A DNA stretch of 64,000 nucleotides from Verrucomicrobiaceae bacterium (GTDB taxonomy: Bacteria; Verrucomicrobiota; Verrucomicrobiia; Verrucomicrobiales; Verrucomicrobiaceae). Made by a program: the position numbers and the translations under genes. Under the pieces are notes generated by a model. The model was not told the origin of the DNA and did not search any database. It saw nothing but the letters and a program-made list of their open reading frames with translations. Position 1 is the first letter of the stretch, and each line of letters starts with the position of its first letter. Where the stretch lies: assembly GCA_016795365.1 (NCBI GenBank), contig JAEUHN010000017.1:1-64000 (forward strand). Direction: 5' to 3'. Positions 41,269 to 49,708 of this stretch are shown here, one piece after another.

Positions 41269-41300
41269 GAGCGGAGCCGATGAGGCTCCGCTCTTTTTGT
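41269..41300 (+). terminator. Rho-independent terminator after Gfo/Idh gene
   Basis: GAGCGGAGCC (41269-41278), loop GATGA, GGCTCCGCTC (41284-41293), followed by TTTTTGTT. Confidence 0.9.
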
Positions 41301-41352
41301 TGGAGGTCGGAGTCGGCTTGATGAACGCCATCCTCGATCCGCACTCGACGCT

Positions 41353-42153
41353 TTATTTCAGCACCAGTGGCAGCAAGGCAAAGCTCGCGGCATCGAAAGC
41401 TCCGTGAGCGATGATCGCAGGCCAGGCGGATCGGTGCAGCACCATGATCGTGCCCAGCGCCATGCCAATCAGAGCCGTGACACCCACCGAGAACCATCCC
41501 TGACCCAGGTGGCCGATGCCAAAGAGAAGCGAGGTCAGCACCACGCCGATGAGTTGTCCTTGAGTCGATCCAAACCATTGCGGCCACAGCTTGCGCAAGC
41601 CCGTGAGCGAGGCGGAGCGCCAGAGTTCCTCGCGTAGTCCGGCAACGACGAAGCTTACGAAGGTCAGCGTCAGCCAGAAGTAAATCGGGTCGTTCTTCAG
41701 CGCTTTCACGTCCACAAGCTTCTCCACGTCGGGACGGTTGGAGTTGACGAATTGCTCGATGGCTTCCTGGGTAACCACGCCGAGCAGTATCAGCACTGCA
41801 GCCGCCAAGCCCATTACGAGCCCAATACCAAAACGAATGGCCAGGCTGTAGCCCATGCCCTGAACGATGAATCGTCCCATGCCTCGGGCGCGCAGCATGA
41901 GATCGTCGCGCGTCGTTCGCGACAGCCACACGGCGAGCCCAAGGATGGTGCTGAAGACCATCAGCTCGATCCCGCACACGATCAGCAAACTCTTCCATCC
42001 GCCGGTCAACGCCGAGCGTTTTGCTTCCTTGTCTGCGCCACCAGCGAAAGCCGCGATCAGAGGGTAAGGCACTACCAGCAGCAGATGCAGCCACAGCCGC
42101 CAGCGTTGAACGGGAAGCACGCTGGCGGGCAAGGGTGGTGGCTGTGCTTCCAT
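41353..42153 (-). CDS. CPBP (Abi) family intramembrane metalloprotease
   Basis: A 266-residue polytopic inner-membrane protein with about six helices. The three CPBP motifs are present: AGLREELWRSASL (EExxxR type, catalytic Glu pair), LLFGIGHLGQGW (FxxxH) and WPAIIAHGAFDAASF (HxxxN/D-like). Family members cleave prenylated or other membrane substrates, and some give bacteriocin self-immunity. The Pro-rich start (MEAQPPPLPASV) is typical of Verrucomicrobial copies. It is the last gene of the minus-strand run thuA, SUI1, CPBP, with 6-base gaps. Confidence 0.88.
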   Translation of the reverse strand: MEAQPPPLPASVLPVQRWRLWLHLLLVVPYPLIAAFAGGADKEAKRSALTGGWKSLLIVCGIELMVFSTILGLAVWLSRTTRDDLMLRARGMGRFIVQGMGYSLAIRFGIGLVMGLAAAVLILLGVVTQEAIEQFVNSNRPDVEKLVDVKALKNDPIYFWLTLTFVSFVVAGLREELWRSASLTGLRKLWPQWFGSTQGQLIGVVLTSLLFGIGHLGQGWFSVGVTALIGMALGTIMVLHRSAWPAIIAHGAFDAASFALLPLVLK

Positions 42154-42159
42154 GGCGAT

Positions 42160-42510
42160 CTACTTCACGCCCGCCACCTGGAAGCCTTCCTGCTCCAGCA
42201 GCGCTCGAATGCGCGCCACCTGATCGCCTTGAATCTCGATGCGCTTATCTTTCACGGTGCCACCGCAGCCACAGGCAGAGCGCAGCTTCTTGCCGATGGT
42301 CTCGATCACGCTCACGGGCAGGTGAGACGCAAAATCCTTCACCACCGTCACCACCTTGCCTCCGCGATGAGCCGTCTCCCGCTGGAGCACCACACGGCCC
42401 ATCTTCCAGATCTTCTGCGGTGAATCCGCCGCCGTGACCGGAGGTGGTCCTGGCGGCAGATTCGAGAGGTTCAGCTGGTCAAAAGGCGAGCCTGAAGAGG
42501 GCTGGCTCAT
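42160..42510 (-). CDS. yciH: SUI1/YciH-family translation factor
   Basis: A 116-residue protein with the eIF1/SUI1 fold. An N-terminal Pro/Ser-rich tail is followed by VVLQRETAHRGGKVVTVVKD, KKLRSACGCGGTVKDKRIEI and QGDQVARIRALLEQEGFQVA. The basic HRGGK and CGCGGT loops are the family's ribosome-contact elements. Bacterial members monitor start-codon fidelity under some conditions. It sits between the ThuA gene and the CPBP protease gene with 6-base gaps on both sides, so it is co-transcribed with both. Confidence 0.92.
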   Translation of the reverse strand: MSQPSSGSPFDQLNLSNLPPGPPPVTAADSPQKIWKMGRVVLQRETAHRGGKVVTVVKDFASHLPVSVIETIGKKLRSACGCGGTVKDKRIEIQGDQVARIRALLEQEGFQVAGVK

Positions 42511-42516
42511 GGCGTT

Positions 42517-43524
42517 TTACTTTACCTCCGGATTGGGCGTGGAGCTGCCGTCGGCGAGGCCGAGAGCCCATTTGATTCCGCCCGTGATGTGCGCCTGGTA
42601 TTGCTTGCTGAGTTCCACCGAGTTCTTGCGGTCCTTGATCTCAGGCGAGTCGCTCCACAGGTCTTCGCGGTGGCCGAGGCTGGTGTAGAAAACCTTGCCA
42701 TTGCCGGCCTTGCGGCACCAGGAGACGGGGAAGTGACGCTGGTCGGCCGCATCGTTCGGATGATGGCGCATGAACCAGAGGGAGCGCACCTTGGAGCGGT
42801 CCTGGCTCTTGATGATATACATCTCTTCCTGGGCGAGGTTCCAGTTCGGGCCAATGCCTGCATTGGCAGGATGCTCGGTGTCGCCAGCGATGAGGTCAGC
42901 GGGCACCTGGGCTTTGTGGGTTTCAAATTCGCCCTGAAGCATGTCGATGTAACCACCCCAGCCGCCGACGTCGCGAGGGTGCAGGGTGTCGCTGCTGCTG
43001 TGCATGCCCATGAAGGCATGGCCTTCTTCGATCCACTTGATGAAGCCGTCCTTGTCAGGCAGCGGGAGAGGACCGGTGGTGTTGGCAAAGATGACGCCGT
43101 CGATCTTTTCGGCAGCGAGGTTGGCCGGGCTCAGGCGTTCCAGTGCTTTCTTTTGTCCGTCGGCGAGGGCTTGCTGCTTGGCCTTGGCATCGGCTTGCAC
43201 CTCAGGGGTCCACTTGGCCATCTCGGCTTCGTAGCGCTTCATGTCGTTCGCGTAGCGTTTCTTCGCATTGTCATCTGCTGCGGCGTCGAGGTCCTTGGGC
43301 TTGCGTGGAGCCTGGGGCACCTGGATGTCGGGCTGCTGGACAAAGCCGACAATGGTGAAGGCGCCGTTGGATTCATCGGCGAGCTTTTGCAGGGTCTTTT
43401 CAGCCCAGGGGATGGAACTGTGGCGGAAGCCTGCGGTGACGGTGCAGACGAGCACACGCTTCGCATCAGCGGCGAAGGTGGAAGTGGCGGCGAGCGCCAG
43501 AGCGATAAGTGGAAGTAATTTCAT
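42517..43524 (-). CDS. Secreted ThuA-domain protein
   Basis: A 335-residue exported protein with signal peptide MKLLPLIALALAATSTFA. The ThuA/type 1 glutamine-amidotransferase-like fold is shown by RVLVCTVTAGFRHSSIPWAE, IDGVIFANTTGPLPLPD, GHAFMGMHSSSDTLHP and GNGKVFYTSLGHREDLWSD. A charged helical insertion lies at about 75-130. ThuA proteins act in sugar (trehalose or related) metabolism. PVC bacteria export many, often beside Gfo/Idh oxidoreductases, and one lies here at 39923. The open frame extends to 43698, but the ATG at 43524 begins the signal peptide. It heads the run to SUI1 and CPBP. Confidence 0.88.
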   Translation of the reverse strand: MKLLPLIALALAATSTFAADAKRVLVCTVTAGFRHSSIPWAEKTLQKLADESNGAFTIVGFVQQPDIQVPQAPRKPKDLDAAADDNAKKRYANDMKRYEAEMAKWTPEVQADAKAKQQALADGQKKALERLSPANLAAEKIDGVIFANTTGPLPLPDKDGFIKWIEEGHAFMGMHSSSDTLHPRDVGGWGGYIDMLQGEFETHKAQVPADLIAGDTEHPANAGIGPNWNLAQEEMYIIKSQDRSKVRSLWFMRHHPNDAADQRHFPVSWCRKAGNGKVFYTSLGHREDLWSDSPEIKDRKNSVELSKQYQAHITGGIKWALGLADGSSTPNPEVK

Positions 43525-43588
43525 AAGCGGTTGGTAAATGCGGAGGCGACGATGCCCCCGCGATGCGTGGTGTGCAAACGGTTCAGCG

Positions 43589-44620
43589 TCAGGGAAATCC
43601 CGGTGTTTTGGTCTCACGCACTTTCCCTTCCGCATCGAGATCGACGAAGCGGACCTTCGTTTGATCAAAGAGCGGGAGCACGGCTTGTCCGCGTTCAATC
43701 CCGAGCACGCACATGGTGGTCGCTAGCGCATCGCTGAGCGTCGCGGTGGGAGCGACCACAGAGCAGGCCATGCGTTGCGTCAGCCCGAGCCCGGTCGCGG
43801 GATGGATGATGTGGGAGTAGCGCACGCCATTGATCTCGGTCCACTGGTGCAGATCGCCGGAGGTGGAGACGCCGCAGTTGGCAAGGTGAAGTTTGATCTG
43901 CGAATCCTGCGCCTCGGCGGCCTCAAAGGTGCGCAGGCCCACCTCCCATCCGATCGAGCCAGGAGGTGCATCGCCGATCGCGAGGTCGCCACTGGCGGCG
44001 ACGACGGCGTGCTTGATGCCTTGTTTCCTCAGCACCGCGAGCGCTTCATCAGCAGCGAAACCCTTCGCGATGCCGCCCAGATCGAGCTGCATACCGGGCA
44101 TCGCCAGCGTCACCTCCTTCGTCTTGTCATCTAGCATCAAGTAACTCCATTTCGTTAACGCCTTGGCTTTGGTCAGCTGAGCATCGGTGGGCAGCATGCC
44201 TTTGCGTTTGGTGCGTCGCCAGAGGTTCGTGAGGTGGCCAATGGTGGGATCGAAGGCTCCATCCGTTTCCCTGGCAATGGTGCGTGAGATCTTCAGCACG
44301 CGGAATAGATCATCGCTCACTTTCATGCTGCCGGCCTGGCACAGTCGAATCAACTCGCTGTCGGGGATGTAGTCCGAGCAGATGCGATTGAGGGCTGCCA
44401 CGCGATCAAATGCGGCCTCGGCAGCCGTGGTCGCCGTGGGTTCATCTTGAGCGAAGAGGTCGATCTTGAAGACCGTGCCCATCTCGGGGCGCTCAAAGCT
44501 GAACCGCTTCAACTCGGGCTCGGCACGCAGGCATGAGGCGATGATGAGCAGCAACAAAAACGGCGCTCGAAGTGAGCGCCGTGTTTGCTTGGAAAGGAAT
44601 GTCTGCCTCGGATTATTCAC
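43589..44620 (-). CDS. apbE: FAD:protein FMN transferase
   Basis: A Mg-dependent periplasmic flavin transferase that attaches FMN to Thr of redox-pump subunits. Conserved blocks are FERPEMGTVFKIDLFA, DGAFDPTIGHLTNLWR, LDLGGIAKGFAADEAL, VVAASGDLAIGDAPPGSIGW and SDALATTMCVLG. No ATG fits the N-terminus. A GTG at 44620 gives 343 residues with a lipoprotein-like signal (RRSLRAPFLLLLIIASC) and overlaps the stop codon of the upstream ferredoxin gene by 8 bases. TTG codons further in are alternatives but would shorten the signal. A terminator-like hairpin lies within its first codons. No obvious flavinylation target is nearby. Confidence 0.88.
   Translation of the reverse strand: MNNPRQTFLSKQTRRSLRAPFLLLLIIASCLRAEPELKRFSFERPEMGTVFKIDLFAQDEPTATTAAEAAFDRVAALNRICSDYIPDSELIRLCQAGSMKVSDDLFRVLKISRTIARETDGAFDPTIGHLTNLWRRTKRKGMLPTDAQLTKAKALTKWSYLMLDDKTKEVTLAMPGMQLDLGGIAKGFAADEALAVLRKQGIKHAVVAASGDLAIGDAPPGSIGWEVGLRTFEAAEAQDSQIKLHLANCGVSTSGDLHQWTEINGVRYSHIIHPATGLGLTQRMACSVVAPTATLSDALATTMCVLGIERGQAVLPLFDQTKVRFVDLDAEGKVRETKTPGFP
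44555..44582 (-). terminator. Rho-independent terminator-like hairpin inside start of apbE
   Basis: Minus strand: ACGGCGCTC, 5-base loop ACTTC, GAGCGCCGT, then TTTTTG. It lies 30 bases past the ferredoxin stop, where a terminator is expected, but also within the codons for the apbE signal peptide. Confidence 0.75.
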
Positions 44621-44846
44621 CGTCGCGACCAATGGCTTCCACAGGGCAGCCAGCGAGGGCCTCTTCGCAGAGGTTCTTCTCGTCTTCGGACTCGGGCTGC
44701 TTGTAGAGGTAGGAATGACCGCCGTCGTCATCACGCTTGAAGTTTGCGGGCGCGGTCTCGCGGCACAGGTCACAGTCGATGCATTGATCGTCAACGTAGT
44801 AGGCACCTGTGACGTTCTGAGGATATTTATTTGCGGCGTCGGCCAT
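44613..44846 (-). CDS. 4Fe-4S ferredoxin
   Basis: A 77-residue cytosolic electron carrier. Three cysteines lie in DQCIDCDLCRETAPANF, the fourth in AGCPVEAIG, with an extra Cys (NLCEEAL) just before it: a single-cluster ferredoxin of the kind common in Verrucomicrobiota. ANF after the motif and the acidic GGHSYLY loop resemble Fer4_13/15-type ferredoxins. Its stop overlaps the probable GTG start of apbE. An in-gene hairpin just downstream may end most of its transcripts. Confidence 0.9.
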   Translation of the reverse strand: MADAANKYPQNVTGAYYVDDQCIDCDLCRETAPANFKRDDDGGHSYLYKQPESEDEKNLCEEALAGCPVEAIGRDGE

Positions 44847-45002
44847 CGGTATTTGGGTTTGGTTAAGGGCGGCGATAGTAAGGTCTCACGGGGGCGGTGC
44901 AATCGCTTTTTTGGGGTGGGAAAGGCATCGCAAAATCGGCCCAGAATGTGCTCAGGACCATGCCTTGACCCGGCGGCGTTTCTTTGAAGAGTGCGCGCCA
45001 CC

Positions 45003-45839
45003 ATGGCCAATCATATCATCCCCACGCAAAGCAAGCCCATCGTCCCGCAGGAAGGCTGGCATGTGCAGCATCTCTTTTTCTCTCTGAATCACACGAACTG
45101 GGCCTCCATGGAAGAGGACCAGCAGGAATCCGCACGCAAGCACCTGGAAGGCACCATCGCCCGCATTCGCAAGCACCCCGACACACAGCTCCTCGCTTTC
45201 AGCATGGTGGGACCAAAGTCCGACTTGGGCTTCATGATCCTCACGCCCGATCTGCAGGACGCCGACCGCTTCGCCAAGGACCTCCAGCGCGCTCTCGGAC
45301 CTGATGTGCTCGTGCCCGCCTACAGCTACCTCTCCATGACGGAGTTGAGCGAATACACGACGAAGGAAGAGGAGTTCAAAAAGGAACTCGTGGAGAAGGA
45401 GGGGCTCGTCGAGGGTTCCGAGCCATTCACTGCGCGCCTCGCCGAATGGAATGCGCGCATGGCGAAATACAATCAGGACCGCCTTTATCCCAACATGCCG
45501 GACTGGCAGGTGATGTGCTTCTACAACATGAGCAAGCGCCGCAACGTGGAGCAGAACTGGTATGCGAGCAGCTTCGAGGCCCGTCGCCAGCTCATGAGCG
45601 GCCACGCCAAAACGGGGCGCGCCTGGCACGGCAAGATCCGTCAGCTCATCACCGGCAGCACCGGCCTTGACGAAGCTGAGTGGGGCGTCACGCTCTTCGC
45701 GCACGATACGCATCACATCAAAGGCATCGTCTATGAGATGCGCTTCGATGAAGTCAGTGCCGTCTATGCGGAGTTTGGCGACTTCTACATCGGCATCCAG
45801 CTCCCGCTGAAAGAACTCCTCGACCGGCTGCTGGCGTAA
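45003..45839 (+). CDS. hemQ: Heme-dependent peroxidase / coproheme decarboxylase (HemQ, ChdC)
   Basis: A member of the chlorite-dismutase superfamily (278 residues). HemQ oxidatively removes two carboxyls of coproheme to make heme b. Blocks that match the family well are [77 protein letters not shown] and [26 protein letters not shown] at 44991 would add four residues; the ATG at 45003 is preferred. Its presence points to a coproporphyrin-type heme pathway. The TAA stop overlaps the thiG ATG by one base. Confidence 0.9.
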   Translation: MANHIIPTQSKPIVPQEGWHVQHLFFSLNHTNWASMEEDQQESARKHLEGTIARIRKHPDTQLLAFSMVGPKSDLGFMILTPDLQDADRFAKDLQRALGPDVLVPAYSYLSMTELSEYTTKEEEFKKELVEKEGLVEGSEPFTARLAEWNARMAKYNQDRLYPNMPDWQVMCFYNMSKRRNVEQNWYASSFEARRQLMSGHAKTGRAWHGKIRQLITGSTGLDEAEWGVTLFAHDTHHIKGIVYEMRFDEVSAVYAEFGDFYIGIQLPLKELLDRLLA

Positions 45840-46624
45840 TGCAAAACGCCGCTCTCACTATTGCTGGTCGCCAGATCCGATCCCGTCTCATGCTCGGCAC
45901 GGGGAAGTTTGCTTCGGGCGAACTCATGAGGGACGCCATCGTCGCCTCGGGCACGGAGATCGTGACCGTGGCACTGCGGCGGGCTGATCTCACGGGCAAG
46001 GGCGATCCGTTTGCCAATATCCTCGATTTCATACCCAAGGAAGTCCTCCTGCTGCCCAATACCAGCGGTGCGATGAACGCGGAGGAAGCCGTGCGTTTAG
46101 CTCGGCTGGCTGTGGCTGCTGGTCTGCCCAACTGGGTGAAGCTGGAGATCCATCCCGATCCTCGTTACCTCCTGCCCGATCCGATCGAGACGCTCAAGGC
46201 GGCCGAAGTGCTCGTGAAGGAAGGCTTCATCGTGCTGCCTTACATCAATGCCGATCCCGTGCTGGCGCGCCGTCTTCAAGATGTGGGCACGGCCACCGTT
46301 ATGCCGCTAGGATCGCCCATTGGTTCGCACCAGGGCATCACCACGCGCAAGCAGATCGAGATCATCATCGCCCAGGCCACCGTGCCCGTGGTGGTGGATG
46401 CTGGCATCGGTGCGCCCAGCCATGCGGCCGAAGCTTTTGAAATGGGAGCCGATGCCGTGCTCGTGAATACAGCGATTGCCGTCGCCAGCGATCCTGTGCG
46501 CATGGGCATTGCCTTCAAGCAGGCGGTGGAAGCCGGTCGTGCTGCGTATGAGATGGGGATCGGACATCAAAGCGATGAAGCCAGCGCCACGAGTCCGCTC
46601 ACGACCTTCCTCTATCAGTCCTAG
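45839..46624 (+). CDS. thiG: Thiazole synthase
   Basis: A 261-residue TIM-barrel enzyme that builds the thiazole phosphate of thiamine from deoxyxylulose phosphate, dehydroglycine and ThiS-thiocarboxylate. Motifs are [63 protein letters not shown] with the Schiff-base Lys101, [36 protein letters not shown] and [17 protein letters not shown]. Translation is coupled to hemQ by a TAATG overlap. ThiS and ThiH/ThiO are not in the window. thiE is at 14448. Confidence 0.95.
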   Translation: MQNAALTIAGRQIRSRLMLGTGKFASGELMRDAIVASGTEIVTVALRRADLTGKGDPFANILDFIPKEVLLLPNTSGAMNAEEAVRLARLAVAAGLPNWVKLEIHPDPRYLLPDPIETLKAAEVLVKEGFIVLPYINADPVLARRLQDVGTATVMPLGSPIGSHQGITTRKQIEIIIAQATVPVVVDAGIGAPSHAAEAFEMGADAVLVNTAIAVASDPVRMGIAFKQAVEAGRAAYEMGIGHQSDEASATSPLTTFLYQS

Positions 46625-46695
46625 CTCCACGGCATCGAAGCGGAACGTTTTCTCTCTGGACGACGGATGTGGAGTCGGCGATTCGAAGTTGCTCG

Positions 46696-47760
46696 ATGCC
46701 AACGCATTCTCCCACCGCTGAAGTTGACTCATCGCTCCCACCGGGATGGCAGCGGACTGGATGGTGGCGTCGGTTGGGCAGATGGATTCTGAAGGCCCTT
46801 GGCCTGCTTTGTCGGGTGCTGATCACTGCCTGGGGCGTGCTGGCGATCTACTACTCGAACTTCCCCTGGGCACCGATTCGTCTTTTGCTCGCATTCGTGT
46901 TCGTGGGGGCAGGCGTGGCGGCCTTCTGGCTGCCACAATCACGCCGCGCGTTCGTGGTCTTTGCAGGGCTTGTCTTCGCCGTGCTTTCCTGGTGGGTGAC
47001 CATTCGCCCCTCACAATCACGCGACTGGAAGCCCGATGTGAGTGTGGTGCCGCGCGCGCAGGTCGATGGCGATAAGGTGACGTTCACTGGCGTGCGGCAC
47101 TTCGACTATCGTTCGCGCACTGACTTTACGCCCCACTATGAAACGCGTGAGGTCCAGCTCTCGCATCTCACGGGCGTGGACTTCTTTGTCTCGCGCTGGT
47201 CGGATGGCCCTGTGGCCCACACCTTCCTGAGCTTCGTCTTTGACAATGCGCCGCCTGTCTGCGTGTCGATCGAGGCGAGGCTGGAGAAGCACGAGACCTA
47301 CGCGGCACTCCCTTCGTGCTTCAAGCAGTTCGAACTCATCTACATCGTCGGTGATGAGCGCGACATCGTGCGGGTGCGCACGCAGTATCGGAAAGAAAAG
47401 GTGCTGCTCTTCCACACTCGAGCCACACCCGAGGGCGTGCGCCGCATCTTCATGTCCTACATCGATCGCATCAACGCGCTCGCCGATCAGCCCGAGTTCT
47501 ACCATCTGCTGAGCAACAACTGCACCGTCAATATCGACCGCCACGTGAACCTCGATGGTCGTGACAGTCCGTTCGATCTGCGCCTGCTCTTGAACGGTTA
47601 CATCGATGCCTACGCTTATGTGAAGGACATCCTCGACACCTCCATGCCGCTGGAGGAACTGCGCGAGCGTTCGCTGATCAATGCAGATGCGCAGGCCGCT
47701 GATCTTGATCCAGACTTCTCCAAGCGCATTCGGGAAAGTCGGCCAAAACTACCGAAGTGA
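46696..47760 (+). CDS. DUF4105 membrane protein
   Basis: About 354 residues. Two or three membrane helices are near the N-terminus (about 30-105: ILKALGLLCRVLITAWGVLA, IRLLLAFVFVGAGVAAFWL, AFVVFAGLVFAVLSWWV). A periplasmic domain follows with the DUF4105 pattern: VAHTFLSFVFDNAPPVCVSI and EFYHLLSNNCTVNIDRH, whose His and Asn-Asn-Cys resemble a papain-like or NlpC-like active site. The catalytic role is unproven. The open frame begins at a GTG (46669); the ATG at 46696 is used. It stands convergent to the DUF3999 gene, 7 bases apart. Confidence 0.85.
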   Translation: MPTHSPTAEVDSSLPPGWQRTGWWRRLGRWILKALGLLCRVLITAWGVLAIYYSNFPWAPIRLLLAFVFVGAGVAAFWLPQSRRAFVVFAGLVFAVLSWWVTIRPSQSRDWKPDVSVVPRAQVDGDKVTFTGVRHFDYRSRTDFTPHYETREVQLSHLTGVDFFVSRWSDGPVAHTFLSFVFDNAPPVCVSIEARLEKHETYAALPSCFKQFELIYIVGDERDIVRVRTQYRKEKVLLFHTRATPEGVRRIFMSYIDRINALADQPEFYHLLSNNCTVNIDRHVNLDGRDSPFDLRLLLNGYIDAYAYVKDILDTSMPLEELRERSLINADAQAADLDPDFSKRIRESRPKLPK

Positions 47761-47767
47761 CTCGCGT

Positions 47768-49708
47768 TTACGAGGGCGTCTCGGCCTTCGGCAGCAGTTT
47801 CGCCATCACGGCAATCAAACCGATCACGACCACGCTCAGTGCCACCCACAGCCAGGGGCTGGTGGCTTCTTTTGGAGTGTCGCAGAAGACGGGGTGGCTG
47901 GAGAGAACTTGTTCGTCACCGAGCTTGCCAATCAATGGTGACACCGTCGTGAGGTCCTTCTCCACCAGACGAAGATCGTAGCGCGGCGTCGTTGCGCGAG
48001 GATTGCCGTAGTAGAGGTGAACGGGTTCTGGCGTTGTCGTCTTGAACACGAGCGCCACCACGTCGAGGTCAGCTTTGGCGGTTGAGAGTTCGATGGGAGA
48101 GTTGTCACCATTGTCAGTCTCAAGGATGACGGAATCGCCCTGCCAGCGATGGTAGCAGGTGAGAGGCAGCTCTGGCTGACGATCAGGAACGTGAGACCAT
48201 GAGGCGCTGGCCAGACTCACCAGTGATTCGTTGCCGTAGTGATCCCTGCGTGACTCAATGACACGCATGGATCTCTCGAAGACAGGCGTGGGGGATTGCA
48301 ACGTCAGTCTCCGCACGGGCAGATGGCGCTGTGAAACGGACAACCGCCACCGGGAGACGGAGGGGCGTTTGGAGTCGGGTTCCGCTTTGATCGTGACCGG
48401 CAGCGTGGTGGTGCGGTCGGTTGGTTGCAGCAGGAAGGGAACCTGACGCCCACCTTGCACCAGTCGAAGATCACCGAGTTCATCGCGAGCGTGTGCGAGC
48501 ACGTCGAGATCGAGTTCGATCTGTGACACGCCATGGCCCGACAAGGTCACCGCCTTGCGATAGCTCCATCCAGTGAGGTCCAACGTGGCACCGCTGAGGC
48601 CAGTCTCAGGCTGCGTTGCGGCTTTGTTAAAGGTCGGATTGGGCTCCAGCAGAGTGATGGTTGCGGGAATGCTCGATGCGCTGCGGAGGTCGTTCGCCAG
48701 GGTTGCCACATCGTAAGTGGGAGCCTTCGCCGCAGGATTCCCGGTGAAGAGCGACCATGAGCCTGGAGCGCTGGCATGAAACGCGAGACTTACGGGATCG
48801 CGAGTGGCGTTGATGCCTTCAATCTTCAGCGGTGGACTGTCGTTGTTGATGATGACGAGCGTGATCTCGTTGGCCGGCACCTGCGTGAAAACAGGGATGG
48901 TGAGTTCCTCTGTTTGCTTCCCGTTCACGGCAAGCCGATGCAACTGCGCTGAGGCAATGGTGCGGGGGCCAGTTTGCACACTGACGTGGCGGCTGAACAG
49001 CGCATCGCTGACTCGCAGGCTTAGTTCGGCGAGGAACAGATTCGAGTGGCGAAGATCCAGCCGGAGCTGCGTCTCGCCTTTCGCCTCCTCGCGACCGCTC
49101 ACGCTGACGTCGAGTGGCACTGGGGCCGTGCGCGGTTCCTGCCATTCGATCCGCGCGCCAGTGAAGGCAATCGCGGGTGACGAGTCGTCTCGGATCGTGA
49201 CACGTAGATGCGCCCACGATTGAGGATTGGCAAAGGTAAACGTCATGTGTCCTGCTCCATCGCTTTGCCGAAAGATCATGCCATCGGTGATGAGCGGCTG
49301 CCATTGGCTGCGATCGTTGGATGCTTCAATGCTGACCGCCTTGACGAAATCGCGAGCCGCGCATTCCAGCAACAGAGCCCGGATGGGTTTGGTCGTTCCC
49401 GTGTCCATGTCGAGGATCGTTCGCTGCGGTTGCAGCGTGACGCGGAAGTTCTCCACCTGCGGCTGACGAGTGGAGGCTGGCAGAGGCCATTCGATCACGA
49501 ATGGCTGATCTATGCCTTGAGCATCGCTCAAACGAAGATCTTCAAGACCCGCCTGCGCCGCCGAAAGAGTCGCGGGTGGAAGATCAAGGCGATGGAGCCC
49601 GGAGCCGCTCACCGTCACTGACTGCACGTTTTGCCACGCCGCGTGTGGTGACGTTTGCGCCGATGCGGCGAGTGCGGCAACGAAGGGGATGAAGGCTAGT
49701 CGTCTCAT
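47768..49708 (-). CDS. DUF3999 family exported protein
   Basis: A 646-residue protein, function unknown. The signal peptide (MRRLAFIPFVAALAASAQ) is followed by several beta-sandwich domains with discoidin-like patterns (LLLECAARDFVKAVSIEASN, WAHLRVTIRDDSSPAIAFTG, TLDLTGWSYRKAVTLSGHGV). A single membrane helix lies near the C-terminus (WLWVALSVVVIGLIAVMAKL). The open frame reaches 50356, but that part is antisense-like shadow; the ATG at 49708 is right. Its ATG overlaps the TGA of the DUF2339 gene by 4 bases. DUF2339 and DUF3999 are regularly paired, which suggests a complex in the inner membrane. Confidence 0.88.
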   Translation of the reverse strand: MRRLAFIPFVAALAASAQTSPHAAWQNVQSVTVSGSGLHRLDLPPATLSAAQAGLEDLRLSDAQGIDQPFVIEWPLPASTRQPQVENFRVTLQPQRTILDMDTGTTKPIRALLLECAARDFVKAVSIEASNDRSQWQPLITDGMIFRQSDGAGHMTFTFANPQSWAHLRVTIRDDSSPAIAFTGARIEWQEPRTAPVPLDVSVSGREEAKGETQLRLDLRHSNLFLAELSLRVSDALFSRHVSVQTGPRTIASAQLHRLAVNGKQTEELTIPVFTQVPANEITLVIINNDSPPLKIEGINATRDPVSLAFHASAPGSWSLFTGNPAAKAPTYDVATLANDLRSASSIPATITLLEPNPTFNKAATQPETGLSGATLDLTGWSYRKAVTLSGHGVSQIELDLDVLAHARDELGDLRLVQGGRQVPFLLQPTDRTTTLPVTIKAEPDSKRPSVSRWRLSVSQRHLPVRRLTLQSPTPVFERSMRVIESRRDHYGNESLVSLASASWSHVPDRQPELPLTCYHRWQGDSVILETDNGDNSPIELSTAKADLDVVALVFKTTTPEPVHLYYGNPRATTPRYDLRLVEKDLTTVSPLIGKLGDEQVLSSHPVFCDTPKEATSPWLWVALSVVVIGLIAVMAKLLPKAETPS

